In this document: positions 38,983-48,769 of the stretch, piece by piece
How the letters are laid out: the number at the start of each line of letters is the position of its first letter
Position numbering within the stretch: position 1 is the first letter of the stretch
Assembly (NCBI GenBank): GCA_045592985.1
Contig: JAZNVU010000026.1
Coordinates: forward strand, 1 to 64,000
Direction of reading: 5' to 3'
DNA from: UMGS172 sp045592985
Lineage (GTDB): Bacteria > Bacillota > Clostridia > Oscillospirales > Acutalibacteraceae
DNA: 64,000 nucleotides
Made by a program: the position numbers and the translations under genes
Notes under the pieces: model-generated
What the model was told of the DNA's origin: nothing
Database searches by the model: none
What the model saw: the letters and a program-made list of their open reading frames with translations, nothing else

Positions 38983-40494
38983 TTACAAGTTGTTATACGG
39001 CACAGAATTCACGAATTCAACAAACCTTAAAAATGCCAATTTGCCTTTTTCGTCACGCTTGTACACACCTGCATGTTCAAGCACTTTTGCAAAGACCTTG
39101 CCAACCTCATCTTTTATAATATCATCAACGTTTTCGGCAGTCACATTACTATAGTTCTTCAAAAACTCTTCGGCCCAATCAGCATGCTTTTCGGTGATTT
39201 CAGAACCTCTTAAATCCTCGCCTGCTACGATTTTTTCGCCCAAAACCTTCATCTCATCCTTAAGTCTTGCAGGTAAAACAGCCAGACCCATAACCTCAAT
39301 AAGACCGATGTTTTCTTTCTTTATATGATGCAATTCGGCATGAGGGTGATAAACTCCCATAGGGTGCTCATCGGTTGTGATGTTGTTTCGAAGCACTAAA
39401 TCAAGCTCAAACTTATCACCGTTTTTGCGTGCAATCGGAGTTATAGTGTTATGAGGTGTACCGTCTGTTTCAGCAAAAACAAACGCCGCCTCGTCAGAAT
39501 AACCTCTCCAACTATTGAGTATTTTATCGGCAAGTTCGACAAGCACTTTATCGTCTTTAGAACTAAGCCTTATAACCGACATCGGCCATTTCACAATGCC
39601 TGCCTCTACGTCGTCAAAGCCGTTAAACCTTATTTTGGTTTCAACAGGTGCCTTTGCCATCGCAAAGGTATAGTGACCGCCCTGGAAGTGGTCGTGCGTG
39701 AGAATAGAGCCACCAACAATAGGCAAATCAGCATTAGAACCCACAAAATAGTGCGGAAATAATTTGACAAAATCAAGTAACTTTCTAAAAGTAGCACGAT
39801 TGATTGCCATGGGTGTGTGCTCAGAATTGAAAACTATACAATGTTCATTGTAATAAACATATGGGCTGTACTGCATCATCCACGGTGTATCATTTATAAC
39901 CATGGGAATAATGCGGTGGTTACCTCTGGCAGGGTGATTAAGCCTACCTGCATAACCCTCGTTTTCCTTACAAAGCAAACATTTTGGATAACCGCTTTGC
40001 TTAGCATTTTTAGCAGCAGCAATTGCTTTAGGGTCCTTTTCGGGCTTCGACAAATTAACCGTAATATCAATATCGCCATATTCGGTAGGTGTCACCCATT
40101 TTATATCGCGTTTGATACGGTAACGGCGGATATAGTCACTGTCACAACTTAATTTATAATAATAATCGGTAGCCTTTTGGGGAGAAACTTCGTACTTTTC
40201 CCAAAACTTCTTTATTACTTCTGAAGGTCGCGGCACAAACACACTCATGATTTTTGTATCAAACAAATCACGTTCGGTGATATTGTCGTCGATAATACCT
40301 TTATCAACAGCAAAATCCAAAATATCGGCAAGAATTTTTTCGAGGTCGCACTCGGTCACCTCGGTTGGTTCGTTATATTCATCAAGACCCAAAATTTCAA
40401 GCAGACGATTAGTTGTATATATTCTATCTTCGGTGGTTATAAGTTCAGCAGAAACTGCATATTCCACAAGATTTTTAATTGAATTGTTTATCAT
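38983..40494 (-). CDS. galT: UDP-glucose--hexose-1-phosphate uridylyltransferase (class 2 GalT)
   Basis: A 503-residue enzyme of the Gram-positive GalT2 type, longer than the E. coli form. It has QSGYPKCLLCKENEGYAGRLNHPARGNHRI, PYVYYNEHCIVFNSEHTPM, GSILTHDHFQGGHY (the HxHxx-like loop) and GVYHPHAELHHIKKENIGLIEVMGLAVLP. It swaps uridylyl groups between UDP-glucose and galactose-1-phosphate or N-acetyl sugar 1-phosphates. It is a single gene here. The same class can work after N-acetylhexosamine kinase in the lacto-N-biose pathway, and such a kinase is encoded at 52067. Confidence 0.94.
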   Translation of the reverse strand: MINNSIKNLVEYAVSAELITTEDRIYTTNRLLEILGLDEYNEPTEVTECDLEKILADILDFAVDKGIIDDNITERDLFDTKIMSVFVPRPSEVIKKFWEKYEVSPQKATDYYYKLSCDSDYIRRYRIKRDIKWVTPTEYGDIDITVNLSKPEKDPKAIAAAKNAKQSGYPKCLLCKENEGYAGRLNHPARGNHRIIPMVINDTPWMMQYSPYVYYNEHCIVFNSEHTPMAINRATFRKLLDFVKLFPHYFVGSNADLPIVGGSILTHDHFQGGHYTFAMAKAPVETKIRFNGFDDVEAGIVKWPMSVIRLSSKDDKVLVELADKILNSWRGYSDEAAFVFAETDGTPHNTITPIARKNGDKFELDLVLRNNITTDEHPMGVYHPHAELHHIKKENIGLIEVMGLAVLPARLKDEMKVLGEKIVAGEDLRGSEITEKHADWAEEFLKNYSNVTAENVDDIIKDEVGKVFAKVLEHAGVYKRDEKGKLAFLRFVEFVNSVPYNNL

Positions 40495-40586
40495 AAGTAA
40501 TCCTCTTTTTTATCTTATAGATTACAATAATTATCGCACAGCAAAAACTATAAGTCAAGCACAAAGCCAACCAAAAAGCGAAAAAT

Positions 40587-40618
40587 AAGCGGTGCAAACG
40601 CAACCGTCTGCACCGCTT
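40587..40618 (-). terminator. gdhA terminator
   Basis: AAGCGGTGCA and TGCACCGCTT form a 10-pair stem with an imperfect middle and a T-rich tail on the minus strand. Confidence 0.8.
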
Positions 40619-40629
40619 AAAAAATCAAA

Positions 40630-41982
40630 TTAGTATGCTACACCCTGAGCAATCATAGCCTCGGCAACCTTTTCGAAGCCTGCAATGTTAGCACCTGCTA
40701 CAAGGTCATCACCAAGACCGTATCTGTTAGCAGCCTTAACAGAAGACTGGAAGATGTTGGTCATAATGGTATGAAGCTTAGCGTCAACCTCTTCAGCCGA
40801 CCAGCTGTAACGCATGGAGTTCTGGCTCATTTCGAGACCCGAAACAGCAACACCGCCTGCGTTAACTGCCTTAGAAGGAGCAACGATTACGCCATTCTCT
40901 TTAAGGTATGCAACAGCCTCGTTGGTTGTAGGCATGTTGGAAACCTCAACGTAATATTTTACGCCGTTGGCAACAATTTTCTTTGCTTCTTCGACGCCAA
41001 CCTCATTCTGGGTTGCGCAAGGCATAATGATGTCAACCTTAGTGCCCCAAGGCTTCTCACCTTTGAAGAACTGAACACCGAACTTATCGGCATAGTCTTC
41101 AACTCTGTTGCGGCAGGAAGCGCGCATCTCGAGCATGAAGTTAATCTTCTCATCGGTTGAAACACCGTCGGGATCGTAAATGTAGCCGTCAGGACCGGAA
41201 ATGGTAACAACCTTACCGCCGAGCTCGTTAATCTTCTTAACAGCACCCCAAGCAACGTTACCGAAGCCGGAAACTGCAAAGGTCTTACCCTTAATATCGT
41301 CGCCGAAATGATTAAGCATTTCAACTGCATAGTAAACTGCACCGAAACCGGTAGCCTCGGGACGAATGAGCGATCCGCCGTAGGAAATACCCTTACCGGT
41401 AAGAACGCCGGTAAACTCATTCTGGAGTCTCTTATACTGGCCGTAGAGATAGCCGACTTCACGTGCGCCAACACCGATATCACCTGCGGGAACGTCGGTA
41501 TTAGCACCGATGTGCTTAGAAAGCTCGGTCATAAAGCTCTGGCAGAAACGCATAACTTCACCGTCGGATTTGCCCTGAGGATCGAAGTCAGAGCCGCCCT
41601 TACCGCCACCCATGGGAAGAGTGGTAAGAGAGTTTTTGAAGGTCTGCTCAAAACCGAGGAACTTCATAATGCTTTCGTTAACCGAAGGATGGAAGCGAAG
41701 ACCGCCCTTGTAAGGACCGATAGCCGAGTTAAACTGTACACGGAAACCGCGGTTAACCTGAACCTGACCGTTGTCATCAACCCACGAAACACGGAACTTG
41801 ATAAGTCTTTCAGGCTCTACCATTCTGCCTATGATGTCAAGTTTCTCATATTCGGGATGTGCATCTACAACCGGCTCAATAGAAGCCAAAACCTCTTGAA
41901 CGGTCTGATGAAACTCAACCTCACCGGGGTTGCGTTTTTCAACTTCTGCGTAAACTTTCTTCAAATATTCGTTGTGAAACAT
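40630..41982 (-). CDS. gdhA: NADP-specific glutamate dehydrogenase
   Basis: A 450-residue hexameric glutamate dehydrogenase. It has GPYKGGLRFHPSVN, LPMGGGKGGSDFDPQGKSDGEVMRF (catalytic Lys and Asp), TDVPAGDIGVGAREVGYLYGQY and the FAVSGFGNVAWGA dinucleotide-binding turn. It makes glutamate from 2-oxoglutarate and ammonia. It has a perfect consensus promoter and GGAGG site, so it is probably highly expressed. Monocistronic, and richer in G+C than most neighbours. Confidence 0.96.
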   Translation of the reverse strand: MFHNEYLKKVYAEVEKRNPGEVEFHQTVQEVLASIEPVVDAHPEYEKLDIIGRMVEPERLIKFRVSWVDDNGQVQVNRGFRVQFNSAIGPYKGGLRFHPSVNESIMKFLGFEQTFKNSLTTLPMGGGKGGSDFDPQGKSDGEVMRFCQSFMTELSKHIGANTDVPAGDIGVGAREVGYLYGQYKRLQNEFTGVLTGKGISYGGSLIRPEATGFGAVYYAVEMLNHFGDDIKGKTFAVSGFGNVAWGAVKKINELGGKVVTISGPDGYIYDPDGVSTDEKINFMLEMRASCRNRVEDYADKFGVQFFKGEKPWGTKVDIIMPCATQNEVGVEEAKKIVANGVKYYVEVSNMPTTNEAVAYLKENGVIVAPSKAVNAGGVAVSGLEMSQNSMRYSWSAEEVDAKLHTIMTNIFQSSVKAANRYGLGDDLVAGANIAGFEKVAEAMIAQGVAY

Positions 41983-42025
41983 AAATTTTCCTCCTAATAC
42001 AAAATATGTACTTTATAACAGAGAA

Positions 42026-42054
42026 ATTATAAACCACTTAAGTTCATCTGTCAA
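42026..42054 (-). promoter_or_regulatory. gdhA promoter, exact consensus
   Basis: Minus strand: TTGACA (42049-42054), 17-base spacer, TATAAT (42026-42031). Confidence 0.85.
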
Positions 42055-42165
42055 TTAAAAAACATAAAATAACATCTTTTTTTGTAATAATTAAGTATTC
42101 TTTGTACATTTTCAAGTGGAATTTGGTTATTCCATCGAATTATTGCACTGAAACTTTAAAAAATT

Positions 42166-42197
42166 AAGCGCCACTCAAAACTCAAGTGGCGCTTTTT
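42166..42197. terminator. Terminator of the MarR-ABC operon
   Basis: AAGCGCCACT CAAAACTCA AGTGGCGCTTTTTT; on the minus strand it lies 57 bases after the exporter stop. Confidence 0.85.
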
Positions 42198-42253
42198 TGA
42201 TTAAATTAGGTTTTACATCAAAAAACTTTATTTTATATTGTTTGGCACTTAAA

Positions 42254-44236
42254 TCAATCCAATTCTTTAAGTCCTGTGTAAAGTTCGTAGTATCTGCCTT
42301 TGAGTTCTAACAGTTCCTCGTGCGTGCCGCGTTCGATTATCTCGCCTTTTTCGAGTACCGTTATAGCGTTGGCATTACGAACAGTTGACAGTCGGTGAGC
42401 AATAACAAATGTGGTACGGTTTTTCATAAGTCGGTCCATACCGTGCTCGATATGACGTTCGGTTCTTGTATCGACCGAACTGGTTGCCTCGTCAAGCACT
42501 AGTATCGGAGCCTTTGAAATAGCTGCACGTGCTATATTTAGTAACTGTCTTTGACCTTGCGAAAGGTTAGCACCGTCACCCTCTATCAACGTATTGTAAC
42601 CATCGGACAAACGCATGATAAAACTGTGCGCGCTTGCCGTTTTTGCCGCCTCTATTACCTCTTCATCGGTAGCATCAAGTCTGCCGTAGCGGATATTTTC
42701 CATAACCGTACCACTGAAAAGATGGGTATCCTGCAAAACCATGGCAATATTACGCCTTAATTCGTCGCGTTTGTAGTCCTTGATATTCTTACCGTCGATT
42801 ATTATCTCGCCCGAATCAATATCATAAAAACGGTTGAGAAGATTTGTAACGGTGGTCTTGCCTGCTCCTGTAGAACCGACAAAAGCAATTTTTTGACCGG
42901 ATTTGGCATAAAGGGATATGTTTTTGAGAATCGTCTTATCGGGCACATAACCGAAAGTAACATTTTTAAGTTCAACGTTGCCTTTAATGTAACTACCGTC
43001 GACGGCGTCACTTTTGTCGGGTAACTCAGGCTCGGCATCCATAATAGCGAAAACGCGTTCGGCACCTGCCAAAGCCGCAAACACGGTACTCATCTGTTGC
43101 GAAATCATGTTTATAGGCATAGAGAACTGCCTTGAATAATTAGCAAAAACGGTAAGGTCTCCGGGTCCAAAACCGGTGGTGCACATCAATAATCCGCCAA
43201 TACCCACCGTTACGGCATAACTGATTTGGCTTGTGTTGTGCATAACAGGTCCCATTATACCGCCAAAGAACTGCGCCTTAAACTGTTTATCACGCATATC
43301 GTCGTTGAGCATTTGGAACTCATCAACGCAGGTCTGCTCGTGGTTAAACACCTTGACAACCTTTTGTCCCGTTACGGTCTCTTCTATATATCCGTTGACA
43401 GCACCCAAAGCCGACTGCTGACCTTTGTAATACTTACCCGATTTGCCTGCAATAAAAGCACCACCGCGCAGGAAAATTGGAATAAATACAACCGTCACCA
43501 ATGTCAGCCAAATGTTTGTGGTTATCATAAAAACAAACGTACCCGCAAGCGAGATGCTTCCTGATACCACCGAGGTTAATGAGTTATTAAGCATAACGTC
43601 AATGTTGTCAACATCGTTGGTAAAACGGCTCATGGTCTCGCCTGTAGGGGTTTTGTCAAAGTAACCTGTAGGGAGGCGCATTAACTTTTCATACAGTTCG
43701 TTTCTTATGCGTTCGGTTGCATTTTGCGAAACACTTAACATCATACGGCTTTGTAAATATGACGAAAACGCACCTAAAAGATATATACAGAGCATTAAGA
43801 AAATCGCCGATAACACATATGCCATAACCTCGTGCAAGGTGCCTTTTGACACTATCGACTGAATAAACGGAATGTTTGTTAAACTTTCTATTATTCGGTC
43901 AGCAAATTTACCTACGGGAGTAAATTTAATATCGGCATTAGGCAAAACCGCAAGCGTAATCCGGTTAATAATCGGTGCCAGCATATAAGAGCCTAAAAGC
44001 GAGGTTAAAGTGCTGAACAGCATGCAAAAAACAACCGCGACAAGTTGCAGTTTATATGCCGCAACATAATTCCACAGCCTTTTTATGGTAGCACCTGCGT
44101 TTTTAGGCTTGCCACCAAGCCCTCTGGGGCCGCCCGGTCCTCTGCCGCCTCTCGGTCCCATAGGCATTCTGTTCTTAGGGTCCTTTGCTGATTTATTATA
44201 CTGTCTTTGGAGGTCTTGTAAACTTCTCTTTGCCAT
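42254..44236 (-). CDS. ABC exporter, fused permease-ATPase (subunit 2 of a heterodimer)
   Basis: A 660-residue half-transporter. The first 40 residues are a Gly/Pro/Arg-rich cytoplasmic tail (MPMGPRGGRGPGGPRG). Six membrane helices follow, then an ATPase with Walker A FVGSTGAGKTT, signature NLSQGQRQLL, Walker B PILVLDEATSSVD and the switch His VIAHRLSTV. It keeps canonical motifs, whereas its partner is also canonical in the second catalytic Glu region as DDSTS. Genes overlap or touch (2-base gap), so the two form a heterodimeric multidrug-type exporter under MarR control. Confidence 0.92.
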   Translation of the reverse strand: MAKRSLQDLQRQYNKSAKDPKNRMPMGPRGGRGPGGPRGLGGKPKNAGATIKRLWNYVAAYKLQLVAVVFCMLFSTLTSLLGSYMLAPIINRITLAVLPNADIKFTPVGKFADRIIESLTNIPFIQSIVSKGTLHEVMAYVLSAIFLMLCIYLLGAFSSYLQSRMMLSVSQNATERIRNELYEKLMRLPTGYFDKTPTGETMSRFTNDVDNIDVMLNNSLTSVVSGSISLAGTFVFMITTNIWLTLVTVVFIPIFLRGGAFIAGKSGKYYKGQQSALGAVNGYIEETVTGQKVVKVFNHEQTCVDEFQMLNDDMRDKQFKAQFFGGIMGPVMHNTSQISYAVTVGIGGLLMCTTGFGPGDLTVFANYSRQFSMPINMISQQMSTVFAALAGAERVFAIMDAEPELPDKSDAVDGSYIKGNVELKNVTFGYVPDKTILKNISLYAKSGQKIAFVGSTGAGKTTVTNLLNRFYDIDSGEIIIDGKNIKDYKRDELRRNIAMVLQDTHLFSGTVMENIRYGRLDATDEEVIEAAKTASAHSFIMRLSDGYNTLIEGDGANLSQGQRQLLNIARAAISKAPILVLDEATSSVDTRTERHIEHGMDRLMKNRTTFVIAHRLSTVRNANAITVLEKGEIIERGTHEELLELKGRYYELYTGLKELD

Positions 44237-44238
44237 GT

Positions 44239-45972
44239 TTACGCCTCCTTCTTTTCATTCTGGGAATAATAAATTTCTTTATACTCCTCATTGTTTGCCA
44301 GCAACTCGTCATGTGTGCCGATACCTGTTATGCTACCGTCGTCCATGACGATTATCATATCAGCCTCTTGTACCGAGGATATGCGTTGTGCAATTATAAT
44401 TTTAGTTGCACCCGAAAGGGTTGTTTTAAAGGCTTTTCTAATCTGTTTTTCGGTGGCAGTATCCACAGCACTTGTCGAGTCGTCAAGTATAAGTATTTTG
44501 GGCTTTTTAAGTAACGCACGGGCAATACAAAGCCTCTGCTTTTGTCCGCCCGAAACGTTGCTTCCACCTTGACCGAGGTCATAATCATACTGACCCGTAA
44601 AAGAGGTTATAAATTTATCAGCCTCGGCACTTTTTGCGGCCTCCATCAGTTCTTCATCGGTGGCTTCTTCATTACCCCAACGCAGGTTTTCGGCAATGGT
44701 ACCACTGAAAAGCACATTTTTCTGCAATACCACGCTAACCCCTTCACGGAGATTATAAAGTGAATAATCCTTTACATTTATGCCGTCAATCAGCACTTCG
44801 CCTTCGTCGACATCATAAAGTCTCGGAATCATGGAAACGAGCGTGGTTTTACCGCAACCGGTTGAACCGATTATACCCACCGTCTGCCCTGCTTTAATGG
44901 TAAGGTTTATTCTATCAAGAACCGGCTCTTCGCTATTTTTATAGTAGCGGAAAGAAACGTTTTTAAACTCAATATTGCCTCTTTCTACAACCATATCCTT
45001 ATGTTTTGCAAAGGTATCCGAAATGTCGGTTTCTTCATTAAGCACTTCTTTGATACGTCTTGCAGATGCAAAAGCACGTGCCGACGTCATAAGCAACATG
45101 GTTATCATCATAAGCGATGACAGTATCTGAGTAACATAGGTAAGGAACGCCGAAAGGTCACCAACCTCCATTTCACGCCCAACAACAAGACTACTGCCAA
45201 ACCACAAAACCGCCAATGTTGTAAAGTTCATAAAAATAGTAGTGACAGGTTGCATGAAAATCATAAGTCTCATAGCCGACATACCCGAAGCCTTCAAATC
45301 GGCGTTGGCAGACTTAAACTTTTGATTTTCAAGGTCTTCACGCACAAAGGATTTTACCACGCGAACATTTGTAACACTTTCCTGAACGGTGGAATTAAGT
45401 TTGTCAATTTTGGTCTGCATTTTGACAAATCTTTTAAAGCCCATTAGTATAATACCCGAAACCGTTACAAGCATAATCGGCATCGTAACCGCCAGCACAA
45501 CCGACAATGACGGTTTTAAAAGAATCGCCATAATAAGACCGCCAATCATCATACCTGGTGCACGCAAAGCCATGCGAAGCAGCATATTTACAAAATTCTG
45601 CAACTGGGTAACATCGTTTGTAAGACGTGTTACAAGCGAACCGGTTGAAAATTTATCGATGTTTTTAAACGAGAAGCCCTGCACATTTTTATAAACATCG
45701 GCTCTTAAGTCTGCCGCGAAATTGACCGACGCTTTAGCACCGAAATATGCACCGCCTATTCCGCTTGCCATCATCAATATTGCCACAACCACCATGAGTA
45801 TTGCGGTAATAATGCTTTTGGCAGGAGTAAGCGTGCTGTCAGCACCCGAATTTATAACAACCGACAGAAGTTTGGGCATTAAAACCTCGCCTATGACCTC
45901 GATTATCATACAAACGGGTCCGATTATAAAATACGCCAAATAAGGTTTTATATATTTAAACCAACCCTTCAT
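44239..45972 (-). CDS. ABC exporter, fused permease-ATPase (subunit 1, non-canonical site)
   Basis: A 577-residue half-transporter with six membrane helices and an ATPase: Walker A IIGSTGCGKTT, signature NVSGGQKQRL and Walker B ILILDDSTSAVD, where Asp replaces the catalytic Glu, the usual sign of the degenerate site in heterodimeric exporters such as BmrC/D and TM287/288. The switch position reads IIAQRISSV with Gln instead of His, also typical of the degenerate subunit. The start overlaps the MarR gene stop (ATGA). It exports lipids or drugs; which is unknown. Confidence 0.93.
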   Translation of the reverse strand: MKGWFKYIKPYLAYFIIGPVCMIIEVIGEVLMPKLLSVVINSGADSTLTPAKSIITAILMVVVAILMMASGIGGAYFGAKASVNFAADLRADVYKNVQGFSFKNIDKFSTGSLVTRLTNDVTQLQNFVNMLLRMALRAPGMMIGGLIMAILLKPSLSVVLAVTMPIMLVTVSGIILMGFKRFVKMQTKIDKLNSTVQESVTNVRVVKSFVREDLENQKFKSANADLKASGMSAMRLMIFMQPVTTIFMNFTTLAVLWFGSSLVVGREMEVGDLSAFLTYVTQILSSLMMITMLLMTSARAFASARRIKEVLNEETDISDTFAKHKDMVVERGNIEFKNVSFRYYKNSEEPVLDRINLTIKAGQTVGIIGSTGCGKTTLVSMIPRLYDVDEGEVLIDGINVKDYSLYNLREGVSVVLQKNVLFSGTIAENLRWGNEEATDEELMEAAKSAEADKFITSFTGQYDYDLGQGGSNVSGGQKQRLCIARALLKKPKILILDDSTSAVDTATEKQIRKAFKTTLSGATKIIIAQRISSVQEADMIIVMDDGSITGIGTHDELLANNEEYKEIYYSQNEKKEA

Positions 45973-46442
45973 ATCAACACCTCACTATTCTTCATAACAG
46001 CATTATATTCTTCCAGATTTTTTTGCATCCTTTCAAGACAGGTGCCAAAAATCTCCAACTCGCGTTGCGAAACTCCCTCAATCATTTTATTGTCTATCTC
46101 GCAAAAAATCTTATGCGTTTTATCAACCACGGTTTTGCCCTTTTCGGTAAGCACTACAATATTCTTTCGGCTGTCATTGTTACCTGTGCGGCGTTCTATA
46201 TAGTCGCCGAACTCAAGTTTCTTCACAGTTACCGAAGCGGCAGCCGGGCTGATTTTCATAAGTTGCGCTATTTCATTCTGAGAAACTTGGTTATTTTGTG
46301 AAATACACATTAGCACCATGTGCTGACTACGGTGTATGCCAAAAGCCTTTGCCGTTGCCTTTTCAAACAAATTACGGTGCATACGGTCGGTTTGCCTGAA
46401 CAAACTGCAGACCGAATTAAAAGCAGGCTCGTTTTTGTTCAT
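45969..46442 (-). CDS. MarR-family repressor
   Basis: A 157-residue winged-helix regulator: ISQNNQVSQNEIAQLMKISPAAASVTVKKLEFGDYIERRTGNNDSRKNIVVLTEKG contains the recognition helix and wing with the conserved D-x-R. It begins with a helix for dimerisation. It is first in the operon with the two exporter genes, and a 20-base palindrome overlaps its promoter, so it likely represses the operon until a drug-like ligand binds. The start follows AAGGG after GGAGTG. Confidence 0.92.
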   Translation of the reverse strand: MNKNEPAFNSVCSLFRQTDRMHRNLFEKATAKAFGIHRSQHMVLMCISQNNQVSQNEIAQLMKISPAAASVTVKKLEFGDYIERRTGNNDSRKNIVVLTEKGKTVVDKTHKIFCEIDNKMIEGVSQRELEIFGTCLERMQKNLEEYNAVMKNSEVLI

Positions 46443-46466
46443 TTAATCCCTTCACTCCAAATCAAT

Positions 46467-46486
46467 ATAGTTAACATGTTAACTAT
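46467..46486. promoter_or_regulatory. MarR operator, perfect palindrome
   Basis: ATAGTTAACATGTTAACTAT is a perfect 20-base palindrome just after and touching the -10 box, the expected position for MarR autorepression. Confidence 0.8.
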
Positions 46487-46512
46487 TATAAGACATATGA
46501 AAAAAATGTCAA
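46485..46512 (-). promoter_or_regulatory. Promoter of the MarR-ABC operon
   Basis: Minus strand: TTGACA (46507-46512), 16-base spacer, TATAAT (46485-46490). Confidence 0.8.
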
Positions 46513-46579
46513 GTTATCCCAATTAATATAGTCTCACTTTTACAATTAATTTACATTTTTCAATACCAAAACAAAAAAC

Positions 46580-46616
46580 AAGCCTTCCTTAAGGTCACCC
46601 TTAAAGAAGGCTTTAT
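46580..46616. terminator. ugd terminator
   Basis: AAGCCTTCCTTAAGG TCAC CCTTAAAGAAGGCTTTAT: a long stem with one bulge after the ugd stop (minus strand). Confidence 0.8.
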
Positions 46617-46621
46617 TAGTT

Positions 46622-47860
46622 TTAATCGCGTCTGAAAATATCTCTTGTATAAACCTTGTCTGCGACATCGTCAAGGCAGGCATCGTAGCGGTTAGCAATA
46701 ATTGCATTGCACATATCCTTAAACTTTTCAATGTCGTTGACTATCTCACTACCGAAGAAGGTTTCACCATCGGTTAAGGTAGGTTCGAAGATAACAACCT
46801 TAGCACCTTTGGCTTTGATGCGCTTCATGACACCCTGTATCGACGACTGACGGAAGTTGTCCGACCCTGATTTCATAGTAAGACGGTACACACCGATTAC
46901 AGCAGGAACCTCCTTGGCTTTGCTATAGGTGTTATCTTCCTCGTATCCGTAGTATCCTGCCATTCTGAGTACTCGGTCGGCAATAAAATCTTTACGTGTT
47001 CTGTTAGATTCAACAATAGCCGACATCATGTTCTGAGGAACATCAGCATAGTTGGCAAGCAACTGCTTGGTATCCTTAGGCAGACAGTAACCGCCGTAGC
47101 CAAACGAAGGGTTATTGTAATGCGTACCGATTCTGGGGTCAAGGCACACACCTTCGATAATCTTCTGTGTATCCAAGCCTTTCATTTCGGCATAGGTATC
47201 GAGTTCGTTAAAATAAGATACACGAAGTGCAAGATAAGTATTAGCAAAGAGTTTAACCGCCTCAGCCTCGGTATAGCCCATGATAAGCGTATCGATATCC
47301 TCTTTGATTGCGCCTTCTTGCAAAAGTTTTGCAAAATCGTTAGCAGCCTTTACAAGACGCTCGTTTTCTTCGTCGGTACCCACAATAATTCTGCTGGGGT
47401 AAAGGTTATCGTAAAGCGCCTTTGATTCACGTAAAAACTCGGGGCTGAAAATGATATTTTCACAGTTATATTTTTTTCTGACCGATGCGGTAAAGCCAAC
47501 CGGAATGGTCGATTTTATTACCATTATGGCTTTGGGGTTGATTTTCAAAACAAGTTCGATAACCGATTCAACCGCCGAAGTATCGAAAAAGTTTTTCTGG
47601 CTATCATAGTTGGTGGGAGCCGCAATAACAACAAAATCCGCATCCTTGTATGCACTTTCGGCATCAAGAGTTGCTACAAGGTCAAGTTCTTTTTCGGCAA
47701 GGTATTTTTCAATATAATCGTCCTGAATAGGTGACTTTTTGTTGTTTATCATCTCAACCTTTTCAGGAATTATGTCAACCGCCATAACCTTGTTATGCTG
47801 TGCCAAAAGCACCGATATAGATAAACCGACATAACCGGTTCCTGCAACTGCAATTTTCAT
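46622..47860 (-). CDS. ugd: UDP-glucose 6-dehydrogenase
   Basis: A 412-residue nucleotide-sugar dehydrogenase. IAVAGTGYVGLSISVLLAQ binds NAD, then SPEFLRESKALYDNLYP, a middle helix with YLALRVSYFNELDTYAE, and FGYGGYCLPKDTKQLL with the catalytic Cys (GGYCLPKD). It oxidises UDP-glucose to UDP-glucuronate, which is used for capsule or exopolysaccharide. It follows a GT2 glycosyltransferase by 40 bases on one transcript with its own promoter at 48712-48741. Confidence 0.95.
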   Translation of the reverse strand: MKIAVAGTGYVGLSISVLLAQHNKVMAVDIIPEKVEMINNKKSPIQDDYIEKYLAEKELDLVATLDAESAYKDADFVVIAAPTNYDSQKNFFDTSAVESVIELVLKINPKAIMVIKSTIPVGFTASVRKKYNCENIIFSPEFLRESKALYDNLYPSRIIVGTDEENERLVKAANDFAKLLQEGAIKEDIDTLIMGYTEAEAVKLFANTYLALRVSYFNELDTYAEMKGLDTQKIIEGVCLDPRIGTHYNNPSFGYGGYCLPKDTKQLLANYADVPQNMMSAIVESNRTRKDFIADRVLRMAGYYGYEEDNTYSKAKEVPAVIGVYRLTMKSGSDNFRQSSIQGVMKRIKAKGAKVVIFEPTLTDGETFFGSEIVNDIEKFKDMCNAIIANRYDACLDDVADKVYTRDIFRRD

Positions 47861-47900
47861 ATTCTGCTCCTTTTTAACGGTAGTTTTAACTAATATCCAC

Positions 47901-48653
47901 TTATTTTATCTTCAAAACCTTTATTACACACCAATAAAATATATGGAACAAAGAACGTATAACACTCAAATGTTCAATTTCACGGTACAAAATCCAATGA
48001 TATTTGATTACCTTTAATTTATTGCTCGAAATGGAATTCTGACGTATGCGGTATCTCATTAGCACGTCGGGCATGCCATATATATACTTTTCCTTTTTTA
48101 ACATTTGAAGCCACAAAGCATCGTCATTTCTCTTGCGAATATTCGGGACCTCAAACTTGCCCATTTTTTCAACGTTGTAGACAACACTCGAATTACCAAC
48201 CGGGCAATCAAGCAACAAACGGTTATAATCGGTCTTTTTAACCGTTTTGATTACACGATTGAGCGAATTATCCTGCTCGTCTATCTGCTCATATGCGGTG
48301 CACGAGAAGGCGTATCCGTTTTCTTCCATCCAGGAAATCTGACGTTCTAATTTGTCGGGCGTCCAGATATCGTCACTGTCGAGAAAAGCCATGTACGAAC
48401 CGTTAGCCAACTTCATAGCAGTTGTTCTGGCAACTGCAGCACCCGAGTTTTCTTCGAGCAGGTGATATTTAATGCGCGGGTCATCCTTCATATACTCCTC
48501 GACGATTTCTTTGGTGTTATCCTTGGACCTATCGTCGACAATAATCATTTCCCAGTTTTTATAGGTTTGTGCCTGCACCGAGTCAAGCGTTCTTGCGATA
48601 AATTCGGCACAGTTATATGTAGGCGTAATTATTGAAACAAGTTTTTCTTCCAT
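47901..48653 (-). CDS. Family 2 glycosyltransferase
   Basis: A 250-residue GT-A enzyme. VSIITPTYNCAEFIARTLDSVQAQTYKNWEMIIVDDRSKDNT is the N-terminal UDP-sugar region, MAFLDSDDIWTPDKL holds the DxD motif, and a hydrophobic C-terminal stretch (HIFYWCVIKVL) may associate with the membrane. It transfers a sugar from a nucleotide donor to a glycan. Upstream of ugd in one transcript, so UDP-glucuronate could be a donor. Confidence 0.92.
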   Translation of the reverse strand: MEEKLVSIITPTYNCAEFIARTLDSVQAQTYKNWEMIIVDDRSKDNTKEIVEEYMKDDPRIKYHLLEENSGAAVARTTAMKLANGSYMAFLDSDDIWTPDKLERQISWMEENGYAFSCTAYEQIDEQDNSLNRVIKTVKKTDYNRLLLDCPVGNSSVVYNVEKMGKFEVPNIRKRNDDALWLQMLKKEKYIYGMPDVLMRYRIRQNSISSNKLKVIKYHWILYREIEHLSVIRSLFHIFYWCVIKVLKIK

Positions 48654-48711
48654 ATTTTACATTCCTCACGTATATAATATCGGGCAACAAACAGTAGTAG
48701 ATGTTTTATAT

Positions 48712-48741
48712 AGTATACCCCTTTTGTTTACATTTTGTCAA
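48712..48741 (-). promoter_or_regulatory. Promoter of the GT2-ugd unit
   Basis: Minus strand: TTGACA (48736-48741), 18-base spacer, TATACT (48712-48717). Confidence 0.7.
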
Positions 48742-48769
48742 TAGCGCAATTGCAAAAGAATGGTAACAA

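Noticed and set aside
40959..41997. Frames on both strands over gdhA
   Set aside because: They are shadows of the strongly conserved gdhA coding sequence and have no ribosome sites or domains.
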